From positions 1-38,669 of the forward strand of contig JADGNG010000023.1 of assembly GCA_017883585.1 (NCBI GenBank): a DNA stretch of 38,669 bases. Reading direction: 5' to 3'. Source of the DNA: Candidatus Bathyarchaeota archaeon (GTDB lineage Archaea; Thermoproteota; Bathyarchaeia; TCS64). The notes below the pieces were generated by a model. The model did no database searches. It had not been told where the DNA came from and was given only the letters and a program-made list of their open reading frames with translations. The translations under genes were made by a program, and so were the position numbers. Below are positions 7,395-14,550 of this stretch, piece by piece; the first letter of the stretch is position 1; every line of letters begins with the position of its first letter.

Positions 7395-7880
7395 TTGGTA
7401 GAAAAGAAGTTCAACTTTATCGTCCCGGGTGGCGGGGCGACAGGTGGTCCGCCGATCGGCCCAGCGCTGGGTCCGATGGGTGTCAATATAATGAATATCG
7501 TCGCCGAGATCAACAAGCAGACCGGCGAGTATAAGGGGACTCCAGTCCCGGTGGACGTGTTCATCGACACGGACACGAGGGAGTTCACGGTCAAGGTCGG
7601 GATGCTGAGTACCTTCGCCCTGCTTACGCAGGCGGTCGGCATCTCTAAAGGCTCGGGCACTCCACACTCAGCGAAGGTGGGTGACATGCCCTTCGACCAA
7701 CTCGTGAGCGTCGCCAAAAAGAAGAGGGCGGGCCTATACGCTGCTACCCTCAAGACGGCTGTCCGCGAGGTCCTCGGCACGTGCCACAGCATGGGCGTCA
7801 CAGTCGACGGCAAACCCGCAAAAGAGGTCCAGGACCTCATAAAGAGTGGGGCCTACGACGCCCAGCTAAAGGAGGATTAA
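7395..7880 (+). CDS. rpl11: 50S ribosomal protein L11
   Basis: L11 forms the base of the stalk and the GTPase-associated centre with 23S rRNA. The 161-aa protein has FNFIVPGGGATGGPPIGPALGPMGVNI in its N-terminal domain and the C-terminal rRNA-binding domain with GMSTFALL-like and GTCHSMGVTVDGKPAKEVQ blocks. Translation seems to begin at TTG 7395, 3 nt after the spt5 stop, because no ATG or GTG lies before the conserved KKFNFIVPGG. L1 follows after 2 nt, with its SD inside the end of this gene. Confidence 0.95.
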   Translation: MVEKKFNFIVPGGGATGGPPIGPALGPMGVNIMNIVAEINKQTGEYKGTPVPVDVFIDTDTREFTVKVGMLSTFALLTQAVGISKGSGTPHSAKVGDMPFDQLVSVAKKKRAGLYAATLKTAVREVLGTCHSMGVTVDGKPAKEVQDLIKSGAYDAQLKED

Positions 7881-7882
7881 AC

Positions 7883-8527
7883 ATGTCTCTCCAACGCAAG
7901 GACATAAACGAGGCAATCACCAAGGCGAGACAGGCCTCCAAGAAGCGCCGCTTCGAGCAGACCTTCGAACTCGCAATCAACCTCCGAGAACTCGACATGA
8001 AGCGCCCCGAGAATAGGGTCAACCTGCGCGTCCAGCTACCAAACGGGATCGGTGGACAGAAGGTCCTAGTCTTCGCGGGCGGAGACCTCGCCCTCAGAGC
8101 CCGCAGGAGCGGCGCCGACGAGGTCATCGAGCCGGCGGAGCTGGCTGAGCTTGCTAAGGACAAGAAGGCTGCAAAGAAGAGGCTCAAGGACTTCGACATA
8201 TTCATTAGCGAGGCACCGTTGATGCCGACGGTTGGTCGCGTCGCCGGTCCTATCCTGGGCCCGCGCGGCAAGATGCCTACCCCGGTACCACCACAGGCAC
8301 CAGTAGACAACGTCATCGAGCGCGAGCGCAGGGCCATAGTGCTGAGGACGAGGGATAAGATGTTCTGCCACTGCATGGTTGGTCGCGAAAACATGACCGA
8401 CGAGCAGGTCGCCCAGAACATCGAGGTCGTCCTCAACAACCTCGTCGCAGCGACGAAGAGAGGCTACGCAAACATCAAGAGCATCTACCTGAAGACGACC
8501 ATGGGAGAGGCCGTCAAGCTGTTCTGA
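7883..8527 (+). CDS. rpl1: 50S ribosomal protein L1
   Basis: L1 builds the mobile L1 stalk at the E site and in several archaea also represses its own mRNA. The 214-aa protein starts at an ATG preceded by a strong SD (GGAGG, 8-12 nt upstream). Conserved blocks are RFEQTFELAINLRELDMKRPENRVN, VFAGGDLALRARRSGADEV, AEAPLMPTVGRVAGPILGPRGKMP (first residues read SEAPL here) and VGRENMTDEQVAQNI. It lies between L11 and L10. I did not find an obvious copy of the rRNA target that would show autoregulation. Confidence 0.96.
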   Translation: MSLQRKDINEAITKARQASKKRRFEQTFELAINLRELDMKRPENRVNLRVQLPNGIGGQKVLVFAGGDLALRARRSGADEVIEPAELAELAKDKKAAKKRLKDFDIFISEAPLMPTVGRVAGPILGPRGKMPTPVPPQAPVDNVIERERRAIVLRTRDKMFCHCMVGRENMTDEQVAQNIEVVLNNLVAATKRGYANIKSIYLKTTMGEAVKLF

Positions 8528-8537
8528 GGTGGCATGA

Positions 8538-9395
8538 ATGTCGACAGTATCTGAGCAGAAAGCAGCGGTAGTCGAGCATACAGTCACCCTACTGAAGAAG
8601 TACGACATCATCGCCGTGGCGAACCTAAACAAGGTGCAGAGCGGCATGCTGATGGACCTCAGGAAGAGACTGAGGGGGCAGCTCGAGATCAAGACCGTTA
8701 AGAACACGCTGATGAGGATCAGCATGGAAAAGGCGGAGAAGCCGGCGACGACGGAGTTCATAAAGGCGGTGGCGGGGCAGAATATGTTCCTCTTCACCAA
8801 CGGGAACCCCTTCAAGCTGGCAATGAACCTCGAGAAAAGCAAGGTCGAGAGCTTCGCCAAGGCTGGGGACAAGGCGCTCAAGGAGCTGACCATCCCAGCC
8901 GGAAACACGGGCATCAGCCCGGGCCCCATGATCAGTAAGTTCGGTGGACTCGGAATCAAGACCCGCATCGAGGCGGGCAACATCTGGGTTATAGCCGACA
9001 CGGTCGTCGCCGAGAGTGGCGACGTGATCACGGCTGACATGGCCGACCTCTTACAGAGGCTCGGCATAAAGGCTGCACAGAGCGGTCTCAGCCTCAAGTG
9101 CGTCTACGAGAGAGGCATGATCATCCCAGGTGCAGACCTAATAATCGACGTCCCGAGCTACAGGAAGCAGTTCATGGAGGCCGTCGGTGGCGCGTTCCAG
9201 GTCGCACTCGCCAGCGAGTACGTCACGGCCCAGACGGCCCCGACGCTCGTCACGATGGCGCTCCAGAACGCGAAGAGGGTCGCCGTCGAGGCCGGGTACA
9301 TCACACCGGACACAGCCGCGGAGATAATCGCGAAGGCCAACGCTCAGGCGAAGAGCCTGCAGGAGAAGGTCGACGCGAAGAAACCCGCCCAGTAG
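8538..9395 (+). CDS. rpl10: 50S ribosomal protein L10 (P0 family), lacking the acidic tail
   Basis: L10/P0 anchors the L12 dimers to the ribosome stalk. The 285-aa protein has the rRNA-binding domain (MLMDLRKRLRGQLEIKTVKNTLM), the archaeal insertion domain (ISPGPMISKFGGLGIKTRIEAG) and part of the helical spine that holds L12 (VTMALQNAKRVAVEAGYITPDTAAEIIAKA). It ends in LQEKVDAKKPAQ. Many archaeal L10 proteins continue with an acidic tail and a short motif like the L12 C-terminus; this is missing here. L12 is not next in line but lies 7.5 kb away on the other strand. Confidence 0.95.
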   Translation: MSTVSEQKAAVVEHTVTLLKKYDIIAVANLNKVQSGMLMDLRKRLRGQLEIKTVKNTLMRISMEKAEKPATTEFIKAVAGQNMFLFTNGNPFKLAMNLEKSKVESFAKAGDKALKELTIPAGNTGISPGPMISKFGGLGIKTRIEAGNIWVIADTVVAESGDVITADMADLLQRLGIKAAQSGLSLKCVYERGMIIPGADLIIDVPSYRKQFMEAVGGAFQVALASEYVTAQTAPTLVTMALQNAKRVAVEAGYITPDTAAEIIAKANAQAKSLQEKVDAKKPAQ

Positions 9396-9450
9396 ACCGA
9401 TTACACGCCCCGGTTCTCAGGGTCTTTTCTCTCATATCCCCTTATCATGT

Positions 9451-9480
9451 GCTACTATGCATAGCGATTTTATTATTTCG
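9451..9480 (+). terminator. Possible terminator of the ribosomal-protein operon
   Basis: A short hairpin (GCTA / TAGC around CTATGCA; it contains the palindrome CTATGCATAG) is followed by the T-rich run ATTTTATTATTT. Archaeal termination depends mostly on T-runs, so this T-rich stretch and the TCTTTTCTCTC at 9421-9432 are the best candidates after L10. Confidence 0.3.
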
Positions 9481-9525
9481 TGAGTTTAAACCCCAGCCTT
9501 GTGGCGCCTAAATCAAATCGAGAAT

Positions 9526-9538
9526 AGTTAATATAAGG
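9526..9538 (+). promoter_or_regulatory. TATA-like element of the nitroreductase gene
   Basis: AGTTAATATAAGG lies 22-34 nt before the ATG, with no SD between, so a leaderless mRNA is likely. Confidence 0.55.
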
Positions 9539-9559
9539 CGAACCGCCTCTCCCGTCAGT

Positions 9560-10084
9560 ATGGACGTTCTCAAAGCCATAGAGACGCGTAGGAGCGTCAG
9601 GAAGTACAAACCCGTCCCCGTGCCGGATGGCGACCTGAAGAAGATCCTCGAGTCGGGCAGGCTCGCCCCATCAGCGGGCAATAAGCAGCCCTGGGGCTTC
9701 GTCGTGGTGCGCGACGCTGATCGGAGGAAGAAACTCGCCACGGCAGCGAGTAACCAGATGTGGACTGCGGAGGCTGGTGCCTTCCTAGCCGTCTTCAGCG
9801 ACGCCGCCAACTCCCCCGGCGGCTACGGGAAGTGGGTCGAGAGGGACCCGATGATAGCGGTGGAGAGCATGATACTCGCAGCGTGGAGCCTCGGATACGG
9901 CACCTGCTGGATAGGTGCTTTCGACGAGGCGAAGGTTAAGGCGCTCCTCGGCATACCTGAGGACAAGAAGGTCATCTGCCTCTTCCCCGTCGGCGTCCCC
10001 GCGGAAACCCCGGACCCGAAGCCCCGCAGGGCCCTCAAGGAGGTCTTCCACGCGGAGACTTACGAGACGCCCATGGAACTCTAG
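9560..10084 (+). CDS. Nitroreductase-family FMN oxidoreductase
   Basis: This family uses FMN and NAD(P)H to reduce nitro compounds, quinones or other acceptors; some members do quite different chemistry, so the substrate is open. The 174-aa protein has the FMN-binding start (AIETRRSVRKYKPVPVP), the SGRLAPSAGNKQPWGFVVV block and the C-terminal GYGTCWIGAFDEAKVKALLGIPEDKKVICLFPVG. It belongs to the short single-domain group that works as a dimer in the cytoplasm. It ends convergently with the cupin gene; the two stops overlap by 4 nt. Confidence 0.9.
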   Translation: MDVLKAIETRRSVRKYKPVPVPDGDLKKILESGRLAPSAGNKQPWGFVVVRDADRRKKLATAASNQMWTAEAGAFLAVFSDAANSPGGYGKWVERDPMIAVESMILAAWSLGYGTCWIGAFDEAKVKALLGIPEDKKVICLFPVGVPAETPDPKPRRALKEVFHAETYETPMEL

Positions 10085-10434
10085 AGCTTCTTCTCCTCTT
10101 TTTTCACTGGCTCTATGGACAGGAACTTTAGCGTCTTACCTCCGGTGTTCCTGATCTGGTGTAGCTCGTTTGGGGCGATGTACAGCACCTCCCAAGGCGT
10201 CAGAGGGCTCGTGCCAGTTGACTCGACCACCTCCCCGGTGCCCTCTAGGACGAACATCGCGTGCTCGTAGGGGTGGGAGTGGTGTAGAGTGCTGCCTCCG
10301 GGGTTGATCTCGACCTCGGCGACCGTGAAGTTTGGCGCACCCATAGCCGCATCGACGAGCCACCTCCTTCTCGCCCCGACGGCGGGGGAGGCGATGTCCT
10401 CGAGCGGGACCTCGGCGTGGTAGAAGTGTTTCAT
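10081..10434 (-). CDS. Small cupin-domain protein
   Basis: This is a single-domain cupin of 117 aa. Cupin motif 1 is HHSHPYEHAMFVLEGTGEV (metal ligands about H52, H54 and H58), and motif 2 is LYIAPNELHQIRNTG with His92 as the fourth ligand. The barrel probably binds a divalent metal. Family members are isomerases, dioxygenases or sensors, and nothing here decides among them. It has its own start on the minus strand and faces the nitroreductase tail to tail, so a shared pathway is not implied. Confidence 0.85.
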   Translation of the reverse strand: MKHFYHAEVPLEDIASPAVGARRRWLVDAAMGAPNFTVAEVEINPGGSTLHHSHPYEHAMFVLEGTGEVVESTGTSPLTPWEVLYIAPNELHQIRNTGGKTLKFLSIEPVKKEEKKL

Positions 10435-10509
10435 GGGTATCCGTTGGAAGGGCCGTGGAAAAAGGTCTCGCTAGGAATCGTTTAATCGCGGGGCGCCAAT
10501 ATCCCAGCC

Positions 10510-11166
10510 GTGCTCAAAGGGATACGTCTAGTAATCTACGACCTCGACGGCACCCTAATCGACTCCACCGAGGCGATAGTCGAGACCTTCAACCGAATCG
10601 TCGAGGAGCAGGGAGAGGCCCCCTGCCCACGGGGGCAGATAGAGGAGATGATAGGCTTACCCCTCACCGATATGTTCAGGCGCGTCCTCCCCCCTGCGAG
10701 GCACGGCGGCGTACAGGCCTGTTGGGACAGGTTCGTAGAGATATACTCCGACGTGGGGCCCACTAAGACCCGTATACTCCCCGGCGTCCAGGAAACCCTC
10801 GCACACTTCAAGCAGGCCGGATACCTCCAGAGCGTCGCCACCACGAAGCGGGGCGACGTCGCCACCCGCCTGCTCCGCAAGCTCGGCCTCGGCGACTACT
10901 TCGACCTAATCCTGGGGATAAACGATGTGACCCACCCGAAGCCCGCCCCCGATGTCATCATCCTCACCCTAGAACGCCTTGCCGTGAAACCGCATGAGGC
11001 AGTGTTCGTAGAGGACACCACGATAGGGCTGGAAGCGGGGGTCCGTGCGGGTGTCCACACCGTCGGCGTCACCACCGGTACCCATGGCATCGATAAACTC
11101 GCGACGCTACACCCTGACTACCTAATCGACGGGCTCTCCGAGCTGACGGGGCTGATACGCCGCTAG
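10510..11166 (+). CDS. HAD-superfamily phosphatase (phosphoglycolate-phosphatase-like)
   Basis: The 218-aa protein has all four HAD motifs: YDLDGTLIDS (nucleophile D11, D13), a Ser/Thr motif II (SVATTKR), the Lys of motif III near HPKPAPD, and motif IV FVEDTTIGLEAGVRAGVH. The alpha-helical C1 cap lies at about 20-90. This matches the phosphoglycolate/beta-phosphoglucomutase-like branch, so it most likely removes phosphate from a small metabolite. The start is GTG, placed about 27 nt after a TTTAATCG TATA-like element, which fits a leaderless mRNA. It converges with the racemase gene with a 4-nt overlap. Confidence 0.87.
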   Translation: MLKGIRLVIYDLDGTLIDSTEAIVETFNRIVEEQGEAPCPRGQIEEMIGLPLTDMFRRVLPPARHGGVQACWDRFVEIYSDVGPTKTRILPGVQETLAHFKQAGYLQSVATTKRGDVATRLLRKLGLGDYFDLILGINDVTHPKPAPDVIILTLERLAVKPHEAVFVEDTTIGLEAGVRAGVHTVGVTTGTHGIDKLATLHPDYLIDGLSELTGLIRR

Positions 11167-11858
11167 CTATTGAGGGCGAACTGGAGAGCCGCCTCGGCGT
11201 GGATCGTCGTCGTATCGAAGACGGGTATCTTCGTGTCGATCTGCTTGATTAGTAGGGGTATCTCGGTGCACCCGAGGATGACGCCCTGGGCCCCATTCGC
11301 CTTGAGCCGATCCATGATGGCGAGGTAGTTCTTCCTGCTCTCGTCCTTGATGATCCCGTAGGCGAGCTCCTCGAAGATGACCCTGCCGACCTCCTGCTGG
11401 TCCTCCTCGTCAGGGACCACCACCTTGATCCCGTACTTCGCCAGCCCCTCTCGGTAGTAGGGCTTGTTCATCGCGAACTTGGTGCCGATGAGGCCAACCC
11501 TCTTTATCCCCGCCTTCTTCACCTCCACTCCCGTCGCGTCGACGAGGCTGAGTAGGGGTATGATGTTCCTTCTGTCCAGCTTCTCGTAGAGGTTGTGCAT
11601 CGTGTTGGTGGCTATGACGGCGAAGTCCGCCCCAGCGTCGTGTAGGGCGTGGAGCCCCTTCGTGAGCTCGAGCTCCATGCTCTCCCAGTCCTCGACAGCC
11701 ATCCAGTCCTCGAAGCGCTGGAAGCTGACGCTGAAGACGACCACCTCCGGGTAGGCTTGGTTGTGGAACATCTCCTCGTACCTGTGGATTATGTGAATGT
11801 AGTATGGGACAGTCGACTCGGGGGTGAGCCCGCCGAGGATGCCTATTCGCTTGTACAT
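11163..11858 (-). CDS. Aspartate/glutamate racemase family protein (Thr/Cys catalytic pair)
   Basis: The family interconverts L- and D-Asp or Glu without a cofactor, using two opposed residues, normally both Cys. The 231-aa protein has the N-terminal GILGGLTPESTVPYY and the duplicated lobes. The first catalytic position reads VIATNTMH, so T84 stands where Cys is usual; the second, GVILGCTEIPLL, keeps C197. A Thr/Cys pair is known in some members with substrate preference for the L-forms. A TATA-like TATAAGATA lies 23-31 nt upstream on this strand, so the mRNA is likely leaderless. Confidence 0.88.
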   Translation of the reverse strand: MYKRIGILGGLTPESTVPYYIHIIHRYEEMFHNQAYPEVVVFSVSFQRFEDWMAVEDWESMELELTKGLHALHDAGADFAVIATNTMHNLYEKLDRRNIIPLLSLVDATGVEVKKAGIKRVGLIGTKFAMNKPYYREGLAKYGIKVVVPDEEDQQEVGRVIFEELAYGIIKDESRKNYLAIMDRLKANGAQGVILGCTEIPLLIKQIDTKIPVFDTTTIHAEAALQFALNS

Positions 11859-11878
11859 GGATCGAGAGTGATCAAACG

Positions 11879-11890
11879 TGTATAAGATAG
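11879..11890 (-). promoter_or_regulatory. TATA-like element of the racemase gene
   Basis: On the minus strand CTATCTTATACA ends about 21 nt before the ATG; there is no SD between. It sits in the 39-nt gap after the YbaK-like gene, so the racemase has its own promoter. Confidence 0.5.
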
Positions 11891-11897
11891 GTGCGGC

Positions 11898-12368
11898 TCA
11901 CTGGGCGACGTCGACGAAGTCGCCGACGATGCCTCTTAGCTGCTCGACGGCGAGGTTCATGACAGAGTTCGGGGTCCCCGCCGCTGCCCACACCCTCTCG
12001 AAGCGGTTGAGGCTCCCGTCGAGTAGGACCTTGACCCCCGAGTCGTGTGGGAAGGGCGGAACGCCGCCTATCGGGTAACCTGTGAGGTCCTTCACCGAGT
12101 CTGCGTCGGCGTTCCCCACCTTCAAGCCGAGATGGGCGGAGACCTTCTTTGCGTCCACGCGCCTGTCACCGCTGATGACGACGACCACGACGCCCTTCCC
12201 GGCCTTAAAGACTATGCTTTTCGCTATCTCGGCGACGGTGCACCTGAGGGCGTCTGCGGCGAGCTGGCTCGTCCGCGTCGACTCGTCAAGGGTGACGACC
12301 CTCGCCTCTATGCCCTTCTCCACGAGGTAGGTGGAGACACGCTTAGAGCCGCGGAGGCTGTTGGCCAC
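11898..12368 (-). CDS. YbaK/ProX-type aminoacyl-tRNA deacylase
   Basis: Proteins of this fold remove wrong amino acids from tRNA (Cys- or Ala-tRNA-Pro and others) as free-standing editors. The 156-aa protein shows RTSQLAADALRCTVAEIAKSIVFKAGKGVVVVVISG with the conserved Lys of the active site, RRVDAKKVSAHLG, and the terminal GYPIGGVPPFPHDSGVKVLLD. I place the start at a GTG 1 nt after the PfkB stop (VANSLRGSKRV); the longer frame runs inside pfkB. It is the last gene of a nucleoside hydrolase-kinase operon, an odd partner. ProRS lies 20 kb away. Confidence 0.87.
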   Translation of the reverse strand: MANSLRGSKRVSTYLVEKGIEARVVTLDESTRTSQLAADALRCTVAEIAKSIVFKAGKGVVVVVISGDRRVDAKKVSAHLGLKVGNADADSVKDLTGYPIGGVPPFPHDSGVKVLLDGSLNRFERVWAAAGTPNSVMNLAVEQLRGIVGDFVDVAQ

Positions 12369-12369
12369 C

Positions 12370-13332
12370 CTAAAGGCGCCTCCACTTCTCGATGAGGTCG
12401 AGGAGCTGTGCCTTCGTGGGACCTCCGCGAGTCTCCTTCTTCGTCGCCTTGAAGCTACCCGCCGCGTTCCCCCAGCGGAGGGCTTCGGTATCATCTAGAC
12501 CCTCTACCTTCGCGGAGGCGAAGCCGCCGATGAAGGCGTCCCCGCACCCAACGCGGTTCACGACGGTCATCCCAAACTTCTCGATTGGAACCGCGTCGAC
12601 GTGTATCATCGCGCCGACGCTGTCCTGCGTCAGGGTGCACCCCTCCTCGCCGTGCTTGATTATACACTTGAGTCCCCTGAACCTCTTATGTATCATCCTC
12701 GCTATCTCGTGGGCGGAGCTTGTGCCGAGAAGGTTCTCGTACTCTAGGTGGTTGAGGATGAAGTAGTCGATGTTGGCGAGTGTGGGCGCGAGGGCGTCGA
12801 GGCCGAGCTCCGCGTAGACGCCGGGGTCCCAGATGACTGTTACGCCGTGCTCCCTGCAGAGCTCCGCGAGGCAGCGCGCCGTCTCGAGCGGCGGGTCCAT
12901 GATTACACAGACCTTCGCCCCTTTGATCAGCTTGAGCCTTTCTGGGTCACGGAGGCAGACGCCAACTAGCTTCAGGTTGGCGCCGAAGTAGGTGTGTATC
13001 TCGTTCTCACCGTCGCCACCTATGCTAATGTAAGCCTGCCCCGACTCCTCCCCCTGGATAAATAGGAGGCCCGAGTCGTCGACACCTTCCTCCCAGAGGA
13101 TGCCGCGCTGCTTGTCGGCGATCTCGTCCTTCCCGAGGGCGCCGATGAAGGCGACGCGCTTCTTCCCGAGAAGGCGAGCGGATGCTACGGCGACGTTCGC
13201 TGCTGTCCCCCCGCTGACCCGCTGTATCTCCCGGACGGGGACCTCCTCACCAGCCCGTGGGAGCCTGTCCATGAAGAGGTTTATGTCCCAGTTTATAGCG
13301 CCGCAGGTGATGAGGTCCGCCACCCTAGCCAC
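12370..13332 (-). CDS. PfkB-family sugar or nucleoside kinase
   Basis: The 320-aa protein has PfkB motif 1 (QRVSGGTAANVAVASARLL, about 37-55) and motif 2 with the catalytic Asp (NRVGCGDAFIGGFASAKVEG, D265), plus an N-terminal NWDINLFMDRLPRAGEEV typical of ribokinase-like enzymes. It starts at GTG, overlapping the hydrolase gene by 8 nt, so the two are co-translated. Because the hydrolase frees ribose from nucleosides, a ribokinase role is the simplest idea; nucleoside kinase is the alternative, since archaeal PfkB proteins include both. Sequence alone cannot settle this. Confidence 0.88.
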   Translation of the reverse strand: MARVADLITCGAINWDINLFMDRLPRAGEEVPVREIQRVSGGTAANVAVASARLLGKKRVAFIGALGKDEIADKQRGILWEEGVDDSGLLFIQGEESGQAYISIGGDGENEIHTYFGANLKLVGVCLRDPERLKLIKGAKVCVIMDPPLETARCLAELCREHGVTVIWDPGVYAELGLDALAPTLANIDYFILNHLEYENLLGTSSAHEIARMIHKRFRGLKCIIKHGEEGCTLTQDSVGAMIHVDAVPIEKFGMTVVNRVGCGDAFIGGFASAKVEGLDDTEALRWGNAAGSFKATKKETRGGPTKAQLLDLIEKWRRL

Positions 13333-14266
13333 CCTTGCCGACCCTATCGGAGATCATCTTATGAAACCTCGGGGCGTCGACCTCGACGATGACTTCGTGG
13401 TTCGCCTTCAGGTTCTCCTCTCGGTGGTACCTGCGCCTGTCGACGACCGTCATCCCAATCGTGTGTGTGCCCGTCGTCTCGACCTCGACCTTGTACTTCT
13501 CTGTCTTGAACATCGTCGGGTCGGCTACGTAAGCCATGGCCATGGGGTCGTGGAGGCTGAAGCCGTTATACCTCTCCACGAGGACACCGCAGAGACCCTT
13601 GATTAGTTCGGATCGCTTTCCTTTCTTCACCACCATCTCGGCATACATAGCCTTGTTCATCCTGTAGTCGGGGTGCATCGTGGTGTCGAGGCCAGCGCAA
13701 ACCATGGGTATGCCGCTGTCGAAGACGAGCTTGGCGGCGTCTGGGTCGTGCCAGATGTTGAACTCGGCGACGGCGTTCGCGTTCCCGGAGCCGTAGGGGG
13801 TGAGGGAGAAGGCGCCGCCCATGATGACGAGGCCCCCCACTTTCTCCGGGATTGTGGGGTCGGTCAGGATAGCCGCTGCGAGGTTCGTCAGTGGCCCGAT
13901 TGCGACGAGAGTCAGCTCCTTCCCGAGCCTGTTCACCTCGTCTATGATAAGCTGGGCCGCTGCCCTCTTATCCACCTTCATCCTCGGCTCGAGGAGCACC
14001 ACGTCCATGAGCCCCATCTTCCCGTGGAAGCTCTCCGCGTTCCCCATTGGTCTAAGCATCGGATGCGAAGCGCCGCGTGCTACGGGGACATCGTCCCGCC
14101 CGAGGAACTCAAGTAGCTGCCGTGCATTGCGGGTTCCCTTCTCAACGTCGACGTTGCCATCTACTGTGGTGACAGCTTCGACCTTTATCTCAGGGCTCGC
14201 GAAGGCGAGAAGGAACGCAAGGGCGTCGTCGACGCCCGGATCCGTGTCGAGGAGTATGCGCTTCAA
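13325..14266 (-). CDS. Inosine/uridine-preferring nucleoside hydrolase
   Basis: The enzyme cleaves the N-glycosidic bond of ribonucleosides to free base and ribose. The 313-aa protein has the calcium site LLDTDPGVDDALAF (D7, D9, D13, D14), MGGAFSL, the ribose-binding AEFNIWHDPDAA (N170, D174) and the FSLHDPMAMAY block with H239 and D240. The length fits the family. The start appears to be TTG 14266 with a GGTGAT ribosome site 7-12 nt upstream. It leads a three-gene operon with a PfkB kinase and a YbaK-like protein. Confidence 0.92.
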   Translation of the reverse strand: MKRILLDTDPGVDDALAFLLAFASPEIKVEAVTTVDGNVDVEKGTRNARQLLEFLGRDDVPVARGASHPMLRPMGNAESFHGKMGLMDVVLLEPRMKVDKRAAAQLIIDEVNRLGKELTLVAIGPLTNLAAAILTDPTIPEKVGGLVIMGGAFSLTPYGSGNANAVAEFNIWHDPDAAKLVFDSGIPMVCAGLDTTMHPDYRMNKAMYAEMVVKKGKRSELIKGLCGVLVERYNGFSLHDPMAMAYVADPTMFKTEKYKVEVETTGTHTIGMTVVDRRRYHREENLKANHEVIVEVDAPRFHKMISDRVGKGG

Positions 14267-14311
14267 GCAAAATCACCAGTGATAGACCGATGAGCCGCTT
14301 GGGTTAATGAG

Positions 14312-14339
14312 CTTTACCGGTGGGGGGGGGGGGTAAAAG
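14312..14339. repeat. G12 homopolymer inside an imperfect inverted repeat
   Basis: Twelve consecutive G (14322-14333) lie between CTTTACC and GGTAAAAG, which can pair with one bulged base. It sits about 50-70 nt upstream of the nucleoside hydrolase start, inside the likely 5' region of that operon. Such a run is prone to slippage and is the longest homopolymer I saw in the window. Confidence 0.7.
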
Positions 14340-14406
14340 GCGGCATGCTAAGCGTAGATCGATAGCAGTGCCATGGCCGAAGCCATTAGCGGAAAAGACC
14401 ACGCTA

Positions 14407-14447
14407 CTTAAGCACGCCTTAAGCAAGGGCGAGCGCTAGCGCTCGCC
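14407..14447. repeat. Tandem CTTAAGCA motifs and a 20-bp perfect palindrome
   Basis: CTTAAGCA occurs twice, 11 bp apart (14407 and 14418), and is followed at once by a perfect 20-bp palindrome, GGCGAGCGCT and its exact complement (14428-14447). The spacing of one helical turn and the dyad look like a protein-binding site, or a very stable hairpin if transcribed. The whole stretch lies in the 284-nt gap between nucleoside hydrolase and the YkgJ-like gene. Confidence 0.65.
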
Positions 14448-14548
14448 TTCTCCCATCCGACATACTACACGACAAGCTCCTAGAGCAGTGGATGGAGAAA
14501 TCCTACGCGCTCGTGGCCTTGCTGTCCTTGAAGGCTAAGAAGAAATGA
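14423..14548 (+). pseudogene. Possible C-terminal remnant of a lost gene
   Basis: One frame is open for about 42 codons after a TAA and ends in a protein-like segment, LPSDILHDKLLEQWMEKSY, then ALVALLSLKAKKK and TGA. Only a late ATG (14492) exists, giving 18 aa. It stops 2 nt before the convergent YkgJ gene, where a real gene end would lie. I do not recognise the family; the helix-rich end resembles the C-termini of many small proteins. It may also be chance. Confidence 0.25.
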
Positions 14549-14550
14549 GC

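Noticed and set aside
8066-9097. 343-codon open frame on the minus strand across L1 and L10
   Set aside because: It is antisense to two clear ribosomal-protein genes, low in complexity (Ser/Leu rich) and shows no protein family. It is a by-product of GC-rich codon use.
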